Origin: Alloprevotella sp. OH1205_COT-284 | GTDB lineage: Bacteria; Bacteroidota; Bacteroidia; Bacteroidales; Bacteroidaceae | Length of the DNA: 64,000 nt | NCBI RefSeq assembly: GCF_003859795.1 | Contig: NZ_RQYI01000005.1 | Location: forward strand, 26,567-90,566 | Reading direction: 5' to 3' | Shown: in pieces, positions 1-8,151 of the stretch | Position numbering within the stretch: position 1 is the stretch's first letter | Layout: each line of letters begins with the position of its first letter | Notes under the pieces: model-generated | Databases searched by the model: none | The model's input: the letters and a program-made list of their open reading frames with translations, nothing else | What the model was told of the DNA's origin: nothing | Position numbers and translations under genes: made by a program

Positions 1-1135
1 TCCAAAGCGGAGCGACACCTGCCGCGATGAGCGCGGCATCGTTGGTAAAAATACTCAACACCGTTTCGGGAAAAAGAGAAATGAGCAGCCACGTCGGCAC
101 AAGAAGTATGGAAGCGAGCAGAATGTCGCGTTTGAGCATCGGCAACACAAGGTTTCGTTCACCTGCGCCGATGAGGTTGGAGGTCAGCGTGGAAGCCGTC
201 GAAGCAAAGGCGTGCAAGCTCATATAGGTAAAGCCCGAAATGGAGCGCAACACATTGGTCACGGCCAATTCGCGAGTGCCGAGATGCTCTATGGCAATAA
301 AAAACAAAAACCACGTGAAAAGCGACAAGAAATGCTGCACCATCATCCACATGCTCACATTGAGCATCTTGCCCAACAAACGCAGCTTGAATTTGGGAAG
401 ACGATTGAGCGCATACTTCCGATAGTCGCCTTTCCACCAAGTATAGACAATGAAAAAGCTCATCGAGAAAAAACTCGCCATGGCCGACGCCACGGCCGCA
501 CCGGCAATGCCCATTTCGGGAAATCCGAAGTGGCCGAAAATCAGCAGGTAGTCGAGCACGATATTACTGCCAACCATGACCAAAGAGTTGAATTTCAAAA
601 CGCCCGTGCGCGTCGTGGCTACATAAAAAGAGCGAAACAAACAAGCCACCATGCTGAAAAAAATACCCCACATGCGCCAATCGAGATATTTCCAAGCGGC
701 CTCACAGACTTCATTGGACGAGATGATTGCGCGCAACAACGGCGGAGCAAACCAGCGCGTCAGCAACAACAGCACGACGGAAAGCAGAAATAAAAATCCC
801 AGACTGTGATAGAACACCGTGCCGATGTCGGCATAGTTCTTCTCTCCGTTTCTACGCCCCATCAGTATCTGCGCACCTGCACAAAAGCCCAATATGAGCA
901 TGAACACGGCTATAAAAAAGATGCCGCCCAGTGCCGACGCACCGAGTTCAATCTCGCCCACACGCCCCAAGAAAGCGGTGTCGGTCATACCGACCAATTG
1001 CTCAACGAGCGAACTGAGCAAAATAGGATAAGCAATGAGCCAAATCCTCCGATAAGAGTAGCGACGCGAGGCGTTTTTTTCAATGGCCACCGATTCGGGA
1101 GGAGAAGCGGCGGTATGAGGTTCGATGGTTTCCAT
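1..1135 (-). CDS. MATE family efflux transporter (partial, 3' end beyond window)
   Basis: The minus-strand frame opens at 1135 and stays open to the left edge, so about 378 residues are present and the C-terminus is missing. After a roughly 30-residue cytoplasmic leader, the translation carries MATE-type stretches such as LIAYPILLSSLVEQLVGMTD and FCAGAQILMGRRNGEKN. Several long hydrophobic segments follow, including one around MMVQHFLSLFTWFLFFI. MATE proteins are 12-helix inner-membrane antiporters that expel cationic drugs or metabolites using Na+ or H+; the substrate cannot be read from sequence. It is divergent from the hydrolase gene at 1251, with about 115 bp between them for both promoters. 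Confidence 0.85.
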   Translation of the reverse strand, partial: METIEPHTAASPPESVAIEKNASRRYSYRRIWLIAYPILLSSLVEQLVGMTDTAFLGRVGEIELGASALGGIFFIAVFMLILGFCAGAQILMGRRNGEKNYADIGTVFYHSLGFLFLLSVVLLLLTRWFAPPLLRAIISSNEVCEAAWKYLDWRMWGIFFSMVACLFRSFYVATTRTGVLKFNSLVMVGSNIVLDYLLIFGHFGFPEMGIAGAAVASAMASFFSMSFFIVYTWWKGDYRKYALNRLPKFKLRLLGKMLNVSMWMMVQHFLSLFTWFLFFIAIEHLGTRELAVTNVLRSISGFTYMSLHAFASTASTLTSNLIGAGERNLVLPMLKRDILLASILLVPTWLLISLFPETVLSIFTNDAALIAAGVAPLW

Positions 1136-1225
1136 AAGTCCGTGCAAAGTTACTACTTTTCAAGCGTAGAAAATAAGATTTAATAGAAAATGGCGGACTT
1201 ACAACCTATTTTCTCTCGAAAAACG

Positions 1226-1233
1226 TATCTTTG
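1226..1233 (+). promoter_or_regulatory. Candidate Bacteroidetes -7 box
   Basis: TATCTTTG matches the TAnnTTTG -7 consensus and lies 17 nt before the ATG at 1251. No convincing TTTG -33 box is seen at the usual 19-21 bp spacing. Confidence 0.5.
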
Positions 1234-1250
1234 CAACAAACCCAGACAGC

Positions 1251-2135
1251 ATGAAACTTCACTTTCTCGGCACGGGAACCTCGTCCGGTGTTCCACAGAT
1301 GGGATGCGGTTGCAAAGTATGTCTCTCGACAGATCCGCGCGACAAACGCACACGTGCTTCGGTACTCATCGAAACCGACGACCATCGCCTCATCCTCATC
1401 GACTGCGGCCCCGATTTCCGCCAACAGATGCTCCGTTTTCTCGAAGCCCACCCCTATCACTCCGACACCACCCTGCCTTATCACCACCGCCACGTCGCCG
1501 AAATGACCGACGAGGAGGCTCGCGCTCGCGGATTGCACGAGGCTCCGCGCTTCGACCATGCCCTCCCCACGATCGACGCGGCACTCATCACCCACGAACA
1601 CTTCGACCATGTCGGCGGTCTCGACGATCTCCGCCCTTTCTCCGTGTTTCGCCCCATCGAAATCTGTGCCGAGCCGAATGTGGCCGCTCCCATTCTCCGC
1701 AACATGAGTTACAGCTTCGGCGAGAAACGCTATCCCGGTTCGCCTCACTTACTCATGCGCGAAATTTCGCCCGACACTCCCTTTCTCATCGGCACAACGG
1801 TCGTCACCCCCATTCGCGTGATGCACGGCCGCCTGCCTATCGTCGGTTTCCGCATCGGCCATCTGGCCTACATCACCGATATGAGCACCCTGCCCGCTGC
1901 GGAACATTCAAAGTTTGATGGCATTTCCACCCTCGTGGTCAATGCTTTGCGCCACGAGCCTCACCCCACCCACCAGACCATTTCCGAAGCCGTGGAGTTT
2001 GCCCGCAGCGTCAATGCCGACCACACCTATTTCATTCACCTCAGCCACGGAGCAGGCACACACGCCAAAAGCAATGCCGCCCTCCCCGACGGCATCGAAT
2101 TTGCCTACGACGGCTTGGAAATCGACATACCATAG
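1251..2135 (+). CDS. PhnP-like MBL-fold metallohydrolase
   Basis: A 294-residue cytoplasmic metallo-beta-lactamase-fold protein. The N-terminus (MKLHFLGTGTSSGVPQMGCG, then a CxxC-like C-x-V-C pair) resembles the PhnP/phosphodiesterase branch. The main metal motif THEHFDHVGG (HxHxDH) lies near residue 115. Later His and Asp residues (VMHGRLPIVG, YITDMS) and a terminal HLSHGAGTH fit the remaining metal ligands. Family members cleave cyclic phosphodiesters or similar esters using two divalent metals; the natural substrate here is unknown. It is a single-gene unit with a bidirectional hairpin downstream, convergent with the porin gene. Confidence 0.85.
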   Translation: MKLHFLGTGTSSGVPQMGCGCKVCLSTDPRDKRTRASVLIETDDHRLILIDCGPDFRQQMLRFLEAHPYHSDTTLPYHHRHVAEMTDEEARARGLHEAPRFDHALPTIDAALITHEHFDHVGGLDDLRPFSVFRPIEICAEPNVAAPILRNMSYSFGEKRYPGSPHLLMREISPDTPFLIGTTVVTPIRVMHGRLPIVGFRIGHLAYITDMSTLPAAEHSKFDGISTLVVNALRHEPHPTHQTISEAVEFARSVNADHTYFIHLSHGAGTHAKSNAALPDGIEFAYDGLEIDIP

Positions 2136-2158
2136 CTCTCGCCTCTCCTTTTTCAAAA

Positions 2159-2196
2159 CCGAGAGGCAGACTGCCGCATCGCCGTCTGCCTCTCGG
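2159..2196. terminator. Bidirectional terminator hairpin
   Basis: A 13-bp perfect stem (2159-2171 / 2184-2196) with a 12-nt loop sits between two convergent genes ending at 2135 and 2223. There is no strong T-run. Confidence 0.6.
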
Positions 2197-2222
2197 GGTA
2201 TGTATGCTTTGTAAAGCCGATG

Positions 2223-3419
2223 TCAAAATCGTGCCGTCACTTGTGCGTCGAGCACATTGTATCGTCTGTCCGCCCCGACGGGTGTCGAGCGGTCGCAGGT
2301 GTGGGTGTAGTTGAGTTGGAGCAGCAGATTTTTGCCGAGCCAATAGTTGGCCGAAAGGTTCCAATCGGTTTTCATGCCGCCCCAAGTGCGGGCATTGTCG
2401 CGATAGCAATCCCAACGGCCGTAAATCTTCAAACCTTCCACGCCGCGCACGGGCACACCCACCGCCGCATACCACGCATCGCTTCGGTCGGCACCGCCTT
2501 TCAGCGTACTGCCCACACTGTGTACATACTCGCTGCGCACCGTCCAATCCGACTCATACATCACGCCCAGGCCATAGCGATGACGGGCTATGGTCTGCAA
2601 ACGATTGTTTTCGTTGGTGTGTCGTCCTTCCCAACCGAAAGCACCGATTTTCAATTCTTTCAACGGACTCACCCAAAAGCCGGCGATGAGATCTTTGTGG
2701 TGATTCAAATCGCGGTGGTTAATGCCTTGTCCGTTATACAAGCCCACTTGATAGTGAAAGAGCGGATGCCCCGCTTCCGTTTTCCAAAAATCGCCTTGCA
2801 CCTGCACTCCGCCGTCGCGACCCGACGAACGGTGTGCCCCGATACGGTCGCTCACGCTTTGCAAACGGTTGGCGGCCTGCGAATAACTGCCAAAACCGAT
2901 CGAGAGCGGCGAAATGGGATTTTCAAAACCGAAACACCGCTTAAACTGTCCCAATTTCACTCGAAAAAACTCATGACGTTGCCACTCGACGAAAGCATCG
3001 AGCACACGAGGGCCGCGATCCGTGCCGGGGGCATCGCTGACTTCCAACTGAAAGCGATAATAAAAATCGCGCCACGCATGGCCGCTGCCATAAAGACGAA
3101 ACCGCCGAATGTCGAAACCACCGTTGGAGGCTGTGCCCCGACGGTCGGAAATATTGTAGCGGCCGGTCAAATAGCCTCCGAATTTGAACGTCGTCTTAAA
3201 CTCTTCCTTCATTTTCATTAAAGTCGTTTGACGCTCCTCACCCTCCATGGGCACGGCCGCCACATCCGGCGTGGCCGTCGAAACATCGACCGAAACATCG
3301 GAAGACACAACAACAGGCAACACGACCTCGGAAACATCGTTTTCCGGAATAACGCCGGTGGCCGACACCGACAACATGCCCGACGACACACACAAAAGCA
3401 AAAGGGAAAATTTCTTCAT
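2223..3419 (-). CDS. OprP/OprO-type outer-membrane porin
   Basis: A 398-residue beta-barrel protein. The chosen start gives a clear signal peptide, MKKFSLLLLCVSSGMLSVSA; the frame continues upstream but the extra residues do not look like part of the protein. A mature N-terminal spacer rich in Val, Ser and Asp is followed by barrel strands of the phosphate-selective porin type, such as FKFGGYLTGRYNISDRRG, FDIRRFRLYGSGHAWRDFYY and VKLGQFKRCFGFENPIS. The C-terminus ends in the aromatic YNVLDAQVTARF expected of an outer-membrane protein. In Bacteroidetes this family is found in many transport settings, so phosphate specificity should not be assumed. It is divergent from the ROK kinase. Confidence 0.85.
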   Translation of the reverse strand: MKKFSLLLLCVSSGMLSVSATGVIPENDVSEVVLPVVVSSDVSVDVSTATPDVAAVPMEGEERQTTLMKMKEEFKTTFKFGGYLTGRYNISDRRGTASNGGFDIRRFRLYGSGHAWRDFYYRFQLEVSDAPGTDRGPRVLDAFVEWQRHEFFRVKLGQFKRCFGFENPISPLSIGFGSYSQAANRLQSVSDRIGAHRSSGRDGGVQVQGDFWKTEAGHPLFHYQVGLYNGQGINHRDLNHHKDLIAGFWVSPLKELKIGAFGWEGRHTNENNRLQTIARHRYGLGVMYESDWTVRSEYVHSVGSTLKGGADRSDAWYAAVGVPVRGVEGLKIYGRWDCYRDNARTWGGMKTDWNLSANYWLGKNLLLQLNYTHTCDRSTPVGADRRYNVLDAQVTARF

Positions 3420-3563
3420 AAAATCAACGTGCAAAAAGGAATTCGTTTTTTTGACGGCGCAAAAATATAAAAAAACGGCTAATCTTCTCCTTTTTGCACC
3501 GAAAAACGAAAACTCCACCTACAAAAAGGAGAGAAGAAAGGTGGAAAAATCGAATTTTCTGTT

Positions 3564-3571
3564 TATTTTTG
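3564..3571 (+). promoter_or_regulatory. Candidate -7 box for the ROK kinase
   Basis: TATTTTTG fits TAnnTTTG and lies 37 nt before the start at 3608. The -33 element is not evident. Confidence 0.5.
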
Positions 3572-3607
3572 CAATCTATTCATTCACCAACCCCTCAAAC
3601 ACATACT

Positions 3608-4576
3608 ATGGAAGAATTTAACGAAAAGCCCTATGTGATCGGTCTTGACATGGGCGGCACCAATTCCGTTTTCGGCATCGTGGATCAACGCGGCAACATC
3701 ATCGCACAAACCGCAATCAAAACGCAAGCCTACCCCGACGTTAACGACTATGTCGCCGCGGCAGTCGAAGCCCTCCAACCGGCACTCGACGTAGTGGGCG
3801 GCATCGATCAAATCCGCGGCATGGGCATCGGTGCCCCCAACGGCAATTTCTACAACGGCACTATCGAATACGCCGCCAACCTCATTTGGAAAGGCATCGT
3901 TCCGATCGGCGAACTCTTCGAAAAAGCACTCGGCATCCCCTGCCGCGTCACCAATGACGCCAACGCCGCCGCCATGGGCGAAATGACCTACGGCGTGGCA
4001 CGCGGCATGAAAAACTTCATCATGATCACCCTCGGCACGGGCGTGGGTTCGGGCATCGTGGTCGATGGAAAAATCGTGTATGACTCCGACGGATTTGCCG
4101 GCGAACTGGGACACTTCGTGGTCGATCACACCTCGGAAGGCCGCGCCTGCGGTTGCGGTCGCAAGGGATGCCTCGAAACCTACTGTTCGGCCACGGGCGT
4201 GGCACGCACCGCTCGCGAAATTCTCTCCAAGAGCAATGACCCGTCGCCCCTTCGAGAGCTGAACCCCGAAACAATCACCTCGTTTGATGTGTTTCAAGCT
4301 GCGGAAAAAGGCGATCCTCTCGCCCGCGAAATCTTTGAAGTGACCGGCACACTCCTCGGCCGTTCCTGCGCCGACTTCGCCACGTTCAACACGCCCGAAG
4401 CCTTCATCTTCTTCGGAGGCCTGGCCAAAGCGGGCGAATACATCATGGCCCCCATCCGCAAAGCCTACGACGAAAATATCCTCAACATCTTCAAGGGCAA
4501 AGCCAAACTCCTCGTATCGACCCTTAAAGGCGCAGAGGCCGCCGTGCTCGGTGCTTCCGCCCTCGGTTGGGAATAA
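3608..4576 (+). CDS. ROK family glucokinase / sugar kinase
   Basis: A 322-residue cytoplasmic ROK kinase. The N-terminal phosphate-binding loop is VIGLDMGGTNSVFGIVD. The adenosine/phosphate region appears as ITLGTGVGSGIVVDGKI, followed by the substrate motif GELGHFVVD. The zinc-binding ROK signature is CGCGRKGCLETYCSATG (C-x-C-G-x4-C-x-E). ROK kinases phosphorylate glucose, N-acetylglucosamine or N-acetylmannosamine with ATP; glucokinase is the likeliest reading but specificity is inferred. The start at 3608 is preferred because the conserved domain begins about 9 residues later; an upstream ATG at 3494 would add 38 unrelated residues. It is single-gene, with a strong hairpin downstream. Confidence 0.88.
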   Translation: MEEFNEKPYVIGLDMGGTNSVFGIVDQRGNIIAQTAIKTQAYPDVNDYVAAAVEALQPALDVVGGIDQIRGMGIGAPNGNFYNGTIEYAANLIWKGIVPIGELFEKALGIPCRVTNDANAAAMGEMTYGVARGMKNFIMITLGTGVGSGIVVDGKIVYDSDGFAGELGHFVVDHTSEGRACGCGRKGCLETYCSATGVARTAREILSKSNDPSPLRELNPETITSFDVFQAAEKGDPLAREIFEVTGTLLGRSCADFATFNTPEAFIFFGGLAKAGEYIMAPIRKAYDENILNIFKGKAKLLVSTLKGAEAAVLGASALGWE

Positions 4577-4725
4577 TGTAATGGAATATCGGGATAATGA
4601 AAGGATATAATATCGGAGCGCAGACCTAAACCGATACAACATTCATATATCGCATTGTCGCCCCATTCCATCGCTCCACGATTTCAAAACACTGAATTTA
4701 CGCACATTGTTCCGAGAAACCATAC

Positions 4726-4770
4726 CCAAACAAAACAAGCATTGCTTTGAGCAATGCTTGTTTTGTTTGG
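4726..4770 (+). terminator. Perfect 21-bp hairpin after the ROK kinase
   Basis: Arms 4726-4746 and 4750-4770 are exact reverse complements with a 3-nt loop. The right arm is itself T-rich. It lies about 150 bp after the kinase stop. It resembles the 30101-30151 hairpin in design but not in sequence. Confidence 0.7.
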
Positions 4771-4847
4771 TGATAAGAAGTTTCGAGCCTCAATCAATGT
4801 CTGACCATCGAAGCCCCCGGCAAAACTGCGCAATCACTAAAATGAGA

Positions 4848-4862
4848 CTTTTGCAGAGGTCT
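4848..4862 (+). repeat. Left copy of 15-bp inverted repeat
   Basis: The sequence cttttgcagaggtct occurs here and in exact reverse complement at 5797-5811, flanking the PfpI-like gene. The orientation is inward on both sides, as expected for element termini, but there is no transposase between them. Confidence 0.6.
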
Positions 4863-4994
4863 CTTGAGGTATCGCTTGAAACGATGAAGGTCATTCAGTG
4901 TCGTGACTTGCAGAACAGGAACACGGAATACCACGAACGCATCATAGCCCTCGTACACCGCAACATCAAGCAGATACAGAGCCGTGTAGCCTAA
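4863..4994 (+). other. Short unrecognised coding-like fragment
   Basis: This stretch reads as an open frame ending at 4994 and includes ETMKVIQCRDLQNRNTEYHE. I do not recognise it. It has no clear start or promoter and sits just inside the left inverted repeat, so it may be a remnant of a lost mobile-element gene. Apart from the kinase hairpin, I see nothing else in 4577-5007. Confidence 0.25.
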
Positions 4995-5007
4995 GACCTA
5001 AAAACAA

Positions 5008-5045
5008 AAGCCCCGAAGTGAATTAAGAAAATCACTTCGGGGCTT
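5008..5045. terminator. Bidirectional terminator hairpin
   Basis: A 14-bp stem (5008-5021 / 5032-5045) with a 10-nt loop is followed by TCTTTTCTTT on the plus strand and preceded by an A-rich run for the minus strand. It probably terminates the PfpI-like gene ending at 5091. Confidence 0.75.
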
Positions 5046-5090
5046 CTTTTCTTTGTCTTTGAGGCGAGCGGGCGACCAAAAGAATTGCAT

Positions 5091-5684
5091 TTACCTAAAA
5101 AATCCATTCTTGAAGAAATCATACCAGCCGGCTATCACCTCAGGGGTATTCGCTTGCAGCAAGCGAAGCATCTCGCGAGTAAACTCCAAATACCCTAGAC
5201 CATTTGCAGTAACTATATTCTTGTCACTGACGGCTAGCTCTTTCATATATCCAGCCTCATTGGTATAGCTTTCCCCACCCCATTGCTTGAGCTGGTCAAG
5301 ACCGTTGCCCGTATGCTTGACATCGTTTAGGAAGCCGTGTGAGCATAAAAACGAAGAGCCGTTGCATATTGCCCCAATGATTTTACCCTTACCCAGTGCC
5401 TCCTGAACCAACGGGGAGACAAGTTCAGCCTCGGGTGAATCCCAACTGTTTCCACCAATGAGCACCAAAGCAGTATAATCTCTCGGCATATTCTCAAAAG
5501 AGTAGTCGGGCAAGGTTCTTATCCCCCCGATGGAACGGACTGCGTCCAAGGTCGGAGCCGCAGTATATACTTCGTACTTGACATCACTTCCCGGCACTAC
5601 GCCTACATGAAGAGCTGTGGAAAGAAACGCTCCTTCCCAGTCTGTGTAGTCATTCAATAATACAAAAACAACCTTCTGTTTCAT
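5091..5684 (-). CDS. DJ-1/PfpI family glutamine-amidotransferase-like protein
   Basis: A 197-residue soluble protein of the class-I glutamine amidotransferase superfamily. It opens with a flavodoxin-like strand (MKQKVVFVLLNDYTDWEGAF). The Glu of DWEGAF sits where DJ-1 proteins have their acidic partner residue. The nucleophile elbow is GKIIGAICNGSSFLCSHGFL, with the catalytic-type Cys in ICNGS. Family members act as chaperones, deglycase-like enzymes or unassigned hydrolases, so the function stays open. The gene is flanked by inverted 15-bp repeats (4848 and 5797) and is isolated from its neighbours, which suggests independent acquisition. Confidence 0.8.
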   Translation of the reverse strand: MKQKVVFVLLNDYTDWEGAFLSTALHVGVVPGSDVKYEVYTAAPTLDAVRSIGGIRTLPDYSFENMPRDYTALVLIGGNSWDSPEAELVSPLVQEALGKGKIIGAICNGSSFLCSHGFLNDVKHTGNGLDQLKQWGGESYTNEAGYMKELAVSDKNIVTANGLGYLEFTREMLRLLQANTPEVIAGWYDFFKNGFFR

Positions 5685-5705
5685 AAAAAATCAATTATTA
5701 CTCTG

Positions 5706-5713
5706 CAAAAGTA
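5706..5713 (-). promoter_or_regulatory. Candidate -7 box for the PfpI-like gene
   Basis: On the minus strand this reads TACTTTTG, matching TAnnTTTG, 21 nt upstream of the start at 5684. No good -33 box at the right distance. Confidence 0.5.
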
Positions 5714-5796
5714 CTCATTCATAATTATAAAGACGAATAAACAAACAAGAAACCGATTCTTATAATTCGACACCCTCACAATGAGCATACTTTGAA

Positions 5797-5811
5797 AGAC
5801 CTCTGCAAAAG
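5797..5811 (-). repeat. Right copy of 15-bp inverted repeat
   Basis: Exact reverse complement of 4848-4862. Together they bracket a 949-bp interval holding the PfpI-like gene, a hairpin and a coding-like fragment. Confidence 0.6.
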
Positions 5812-5917
5812 CCCCTTACGTTCTTTCAGTTTTCATACTCAGAAAGTCATCTCTATATGTCATTCTGATTATTTTAGAGAGTTTCGCAGCAGTCTTGGAT
5901 TATTTTTTATTCGGAAG

Positions 5918-5949
5918 TTTGGTCATATAGAAAAAATATCATACTTTTG
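5918..5949 (+). promoter_or_regulatory. Promoter of the tRNA-Leu/tRNA-Gly unit
   Basis: TTTG at 5918-5921, a 20-bp spacer, then TACTTTTG at 5942-5949. This is a full match to the Bacteroidetes sigma-ABfr consensus, about 100 bp before tRNA-Leu. Confidence 0.8.
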
Positions 5950-6048
5950 CACTCGCAATCGGGAAGCAACAGCCAACCCGAAGCCTCAAAGCAAGATGTG
6001 GCTTCTTCCTCCAAACCACGTTTTTCAATCTTGCCAAGAGAAAAAAAT

Positions 6049-6132
6049 GGAGAGGTGGCGGAATTGGTAGACGCGCTACTTTGAGGGGGTAGTGTCAATT
6101 GCGACGTGGGAGTTCGAGTCTCCTCCTCTTCA
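6049..6132 (+). tRNA. tRNA-Leu (GAG)
   Basis: An 84-nt class-II tRNA with a long variable arm. Acceptor GGAGAGG pairs with CCTCTTC (one G-T). The anticodon stem-loop is CTACT-TTGAGGG-GGTAG, giving anticodon GAG. The T-loop is TTCGAGT. The CCA end is not encoded. Confidence 0.93.
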
Positions 6133-6141
6133 CTTTTATCT

Positions 6142-6214
6142 GCGGAAATAGCTCAGTTGGTAGAGCACAACCTTGCCAAGGTTGGGGTCGCGAGTTCGAG
6201 TCTCGTTTTCCGCT
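6142..6214 (+). tRNA. tRNA-Gly (GCC)
   Basis: A 73-nt tRNA. Acceptor GCGGAAA pairs with TTTCCGC, the D-arm is GCTCAGTTGGTAGAGC, the anticodon loop TTGCCAA gives GCC, and the T-loop is TTCGAGT. It lies 9 bp after tRNA-Leu and is co-transcribed with it. Confidence 0.95.
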
Positions 6215-6232
6215 CTTCACTCAAAGAGGCAA

Positions 6233-6270
6233 GGCCGTGTCAGAAGCTATATTTTGACACGGACTTTTTT
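6233..6270 (+). terminator. Terminator of the tRNA unit (GGCCGTGTC family)
   Basis: Stem ccgtgtca (6235-6242) / tgacacgg (6255-6262) is followed by ACTTTTTT. Related hairpins with the same core occur at 17064 and 61349. Confidence 0.8.
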
Positions 6271-6389
6271 CTTTTTAGTCGCCTATCCCATATGAGGGAT
6301 CAGCGGATAATTTCGATGGGCAAGCCTCTTTTGTCATCAAGAATAGAGTTTCGCCGGTCTATACATTCCCTTCAAAAGACGAATTTAAG

Positions 6390-6875
6390 AACTTGCGAAA
6401 TTTAGGTCAGTGATAGATTTTCCTACTCGTTACTCCGTTTGCACTACTCCTTAGGTAAGATGCTCTACAACCAATCAAAGGAAATCGGGACGAATCGAAG
6501 AAGAAGTGGCTATTCTTCGCAAAAAGCAACTTTCAGTCCCTACATGGACTTTTTCTTTTTTTTGTCTACATTGTCTACATTCCCTTGATTAAATCGCAGA
6601 TATTTAATCCTTTGCGAATGTAGACAACACGAAAAAACAACTACATTTGTCGTTACAACCTACACCCAGCATCGGGTAGGCGTGCAGATGTCTGAAATCA
6701 CAACAATGTATAAAATGTAGGTTTCGGGAAAAACTGTCTACATTCGTTTCTATCTGATTGTCATCGACTTGACTCCTTTCAGTGTATGATAGCGCGCCAT
6801 CCATCTACACTTATACATCACTGAAATTCAAGGGATTTCAAAACTGAGTGTATGTTTTTCGACGATTTCACGAAA
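6390..6875 (+). repeat. Degenerate ~480-bp repeat, copy A
   Basis: This non-coding stretch aligns along its length with the reverse complement of 24635-25115. Shared blocks include atttaggtcag, tactcgttactccgttt, gcactactccttg-like sequence, ctacaacca, gcgaatgtagacaacacga, gcatcgggtaggcgtgcag and gtgtatgtttttcgac. The 10-mer gtctacattc or its complement recurs at about 6564, 6573, 6616 and 6736. No intact reading frame spans it. Apart from the terminator, this repeat and the nadC promoter, I see nothing in 6215-7226. Confidence 0.7.
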
Positions 6876-7146
6876 TACCCCTTGGAGAAGCCCATATAAC
6901 GCTTCCCCGAAAAGATACGTTTGAAGTGTAGCCAAAGGTGCATTCGACCACACAACCGGAACTGCCGACAAGGCGATTACACTTTCTCTTTATTTCTATT
7001 TTTATTACAGACCGGCAACGTAAGAAGTGTCGTTCTCTCTTAGAAACCGCTGTTTATCTTGATGTTCAGCCCTTCCAACATCACCCCTTACCGAAAGCCT
7101 GCGCGAGAGAGAAACAAATGGGTTTTCGGAAAAAAGAAGACATAGT

Positions 7147-7178
7147 TTTTCTCGGTTCACAAAAAAAAATTAACTTTG
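7147..7178 (+). promoter_or_regulatory. Candidate nadC promoter
   Basis: TAACTTTG at 7171-7178 fits the -7 consensus. A weak TTTT lies 20 bp upstream at 7147-7150. The -7 box ends 48 nt before the nadC start. Confidence 0.55.
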
Positions 7179-7226
7179 TGGCTCAAACCTCGTTTTCACA
7201 TCAATAATATATATAGTATCCCCAAC

Positions 7227-8078
7227 ATGTATTCCGTAGAAGAACTCAACGAACAACTCATCGAACTGGCCTTTTCCGAAGACATCGGCGATGGCGACCA
7301 CACCACCCTTTGCTGCATCCCGACAGAAGCCCAAGGCAGCAGTCGGCTACTCATCAAGGAAGAAGGCATTTTGGCCGGCGTGCGAATGGCGCGCGAAGTG
7401 TTTCGAAAGTTTGACCCGGAACTCAAAATGGAGGTGTTCCTCGAAGACGGTGCGCACGTCAAGCCGGGCGATGTGGCCTTTGTGGTGAGCGGAAGTACGC
7501 AAAGCCTGCTGCAAACGGAGCGGCTGATGCTCAACATCATGCAGCGTATGAGTGGCATTGCCACCATGACGGCACGATATGCCGAACGCTTGAAGGGGAC
7601 GAAAACACGGGTGCTCGACACACGAAAAACCACTCCCGGCATGCGCATGCTTGAAAAAGAAGCCGTAAAAATCGGCGGCGGAACCAACCACCGCATCGGC
7701 TTGTTTGACATGATTCTCCTCAAAGACAACCATATAGACTTCTGCGGAGGCATCGCCAAAACGCTCGATCGCTGCGCAGTCTACAAAAAAGAAAAAGGAC
7801 TCGATCTGAAAGTGGAAATCGAATGCCGAACGTTTGACGACATCCGGCAAGTGATGGCACACGGCGGAGCCGACCGCATCATGCTCGACAACTTTTCGGT
7901 GGCCGATACACGCAAGGCGGTGGAAATGATCGGCAACCGCTTCGAAACGGAATCGTCGGGCGGCATCACCTTCGACACCCTCCGCGACTATGCCGAATGT
8001 GGCGTGGACTTCATCTCTGTGGGCGCGCTGACCCACTCGATCAAAGGGCTCGACATGAGTTTCAAGGCCGTGGAATAA
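7227..8078 (+). CDS. nadC: Nicotinate-nucleotide pyrophosphorylase (carboxylating)
   Basis: A 283-residue quinolinate phosphoribosyltransferase, which converts quinolinate and PRPP to nicotinate mononucleotide in de novo NAD synthesis. The N-terminal domain has FSEDIGDGDHTT. The core carries NIMQRMSGIATMTARY, the substrate-binding run DTRKTTPGMRMLEKEAVKIG and GGTNHRIGLFDMILLKDNHI. The C-terminal phosphate-binding strands are HGGADRIMLDNFSV and DFISVGALTHS. Length is normal for the family. The start at 7227 is preferred because an upstream frame start at 7176 lies inside the predicted promoter. NadA and NadB are not in this window. Confidence 0.95.
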   Translation: MYSVEELNEQLIELAFSEDIGDGDHTTLCCIPTEAQGSSRLLIKEEGILAGVRMAREVFRKFDPELKMEVFLEDGAHVKPGDVAFVVSGSTQSLLQTERLMLNIMQRMSGIATMTARYAERLKGTKTRVLDTRKTTPGMRMLEKEAVKIGGGTNHRIGLFDMILLKDNHIDFCGGIAKTLDRCAVYKKEKGLDLKVEIECRTFDDIRQVMAHGGADRIMLDNFSVADTRKAVEMIGNRFETESSGGITFDTLRDYAECGVDFISVGALTHSIKGLDMSFKAVE

Positions 8079-8151
8079 CAAACAAGAGAGGTTTTCGCCA
8101 TGAAAAGGGCACGTCCCTCAATCTGAATTTATCAACTCTGCATTTGCGAAT

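Noticed and set aside
4707..4994. A 95-codon frame starting inside the ROK terminator
   Set aside because: Its first third is the terminator hairpin itself; only the latter part is coding-like, and that is recorded as a fragment.
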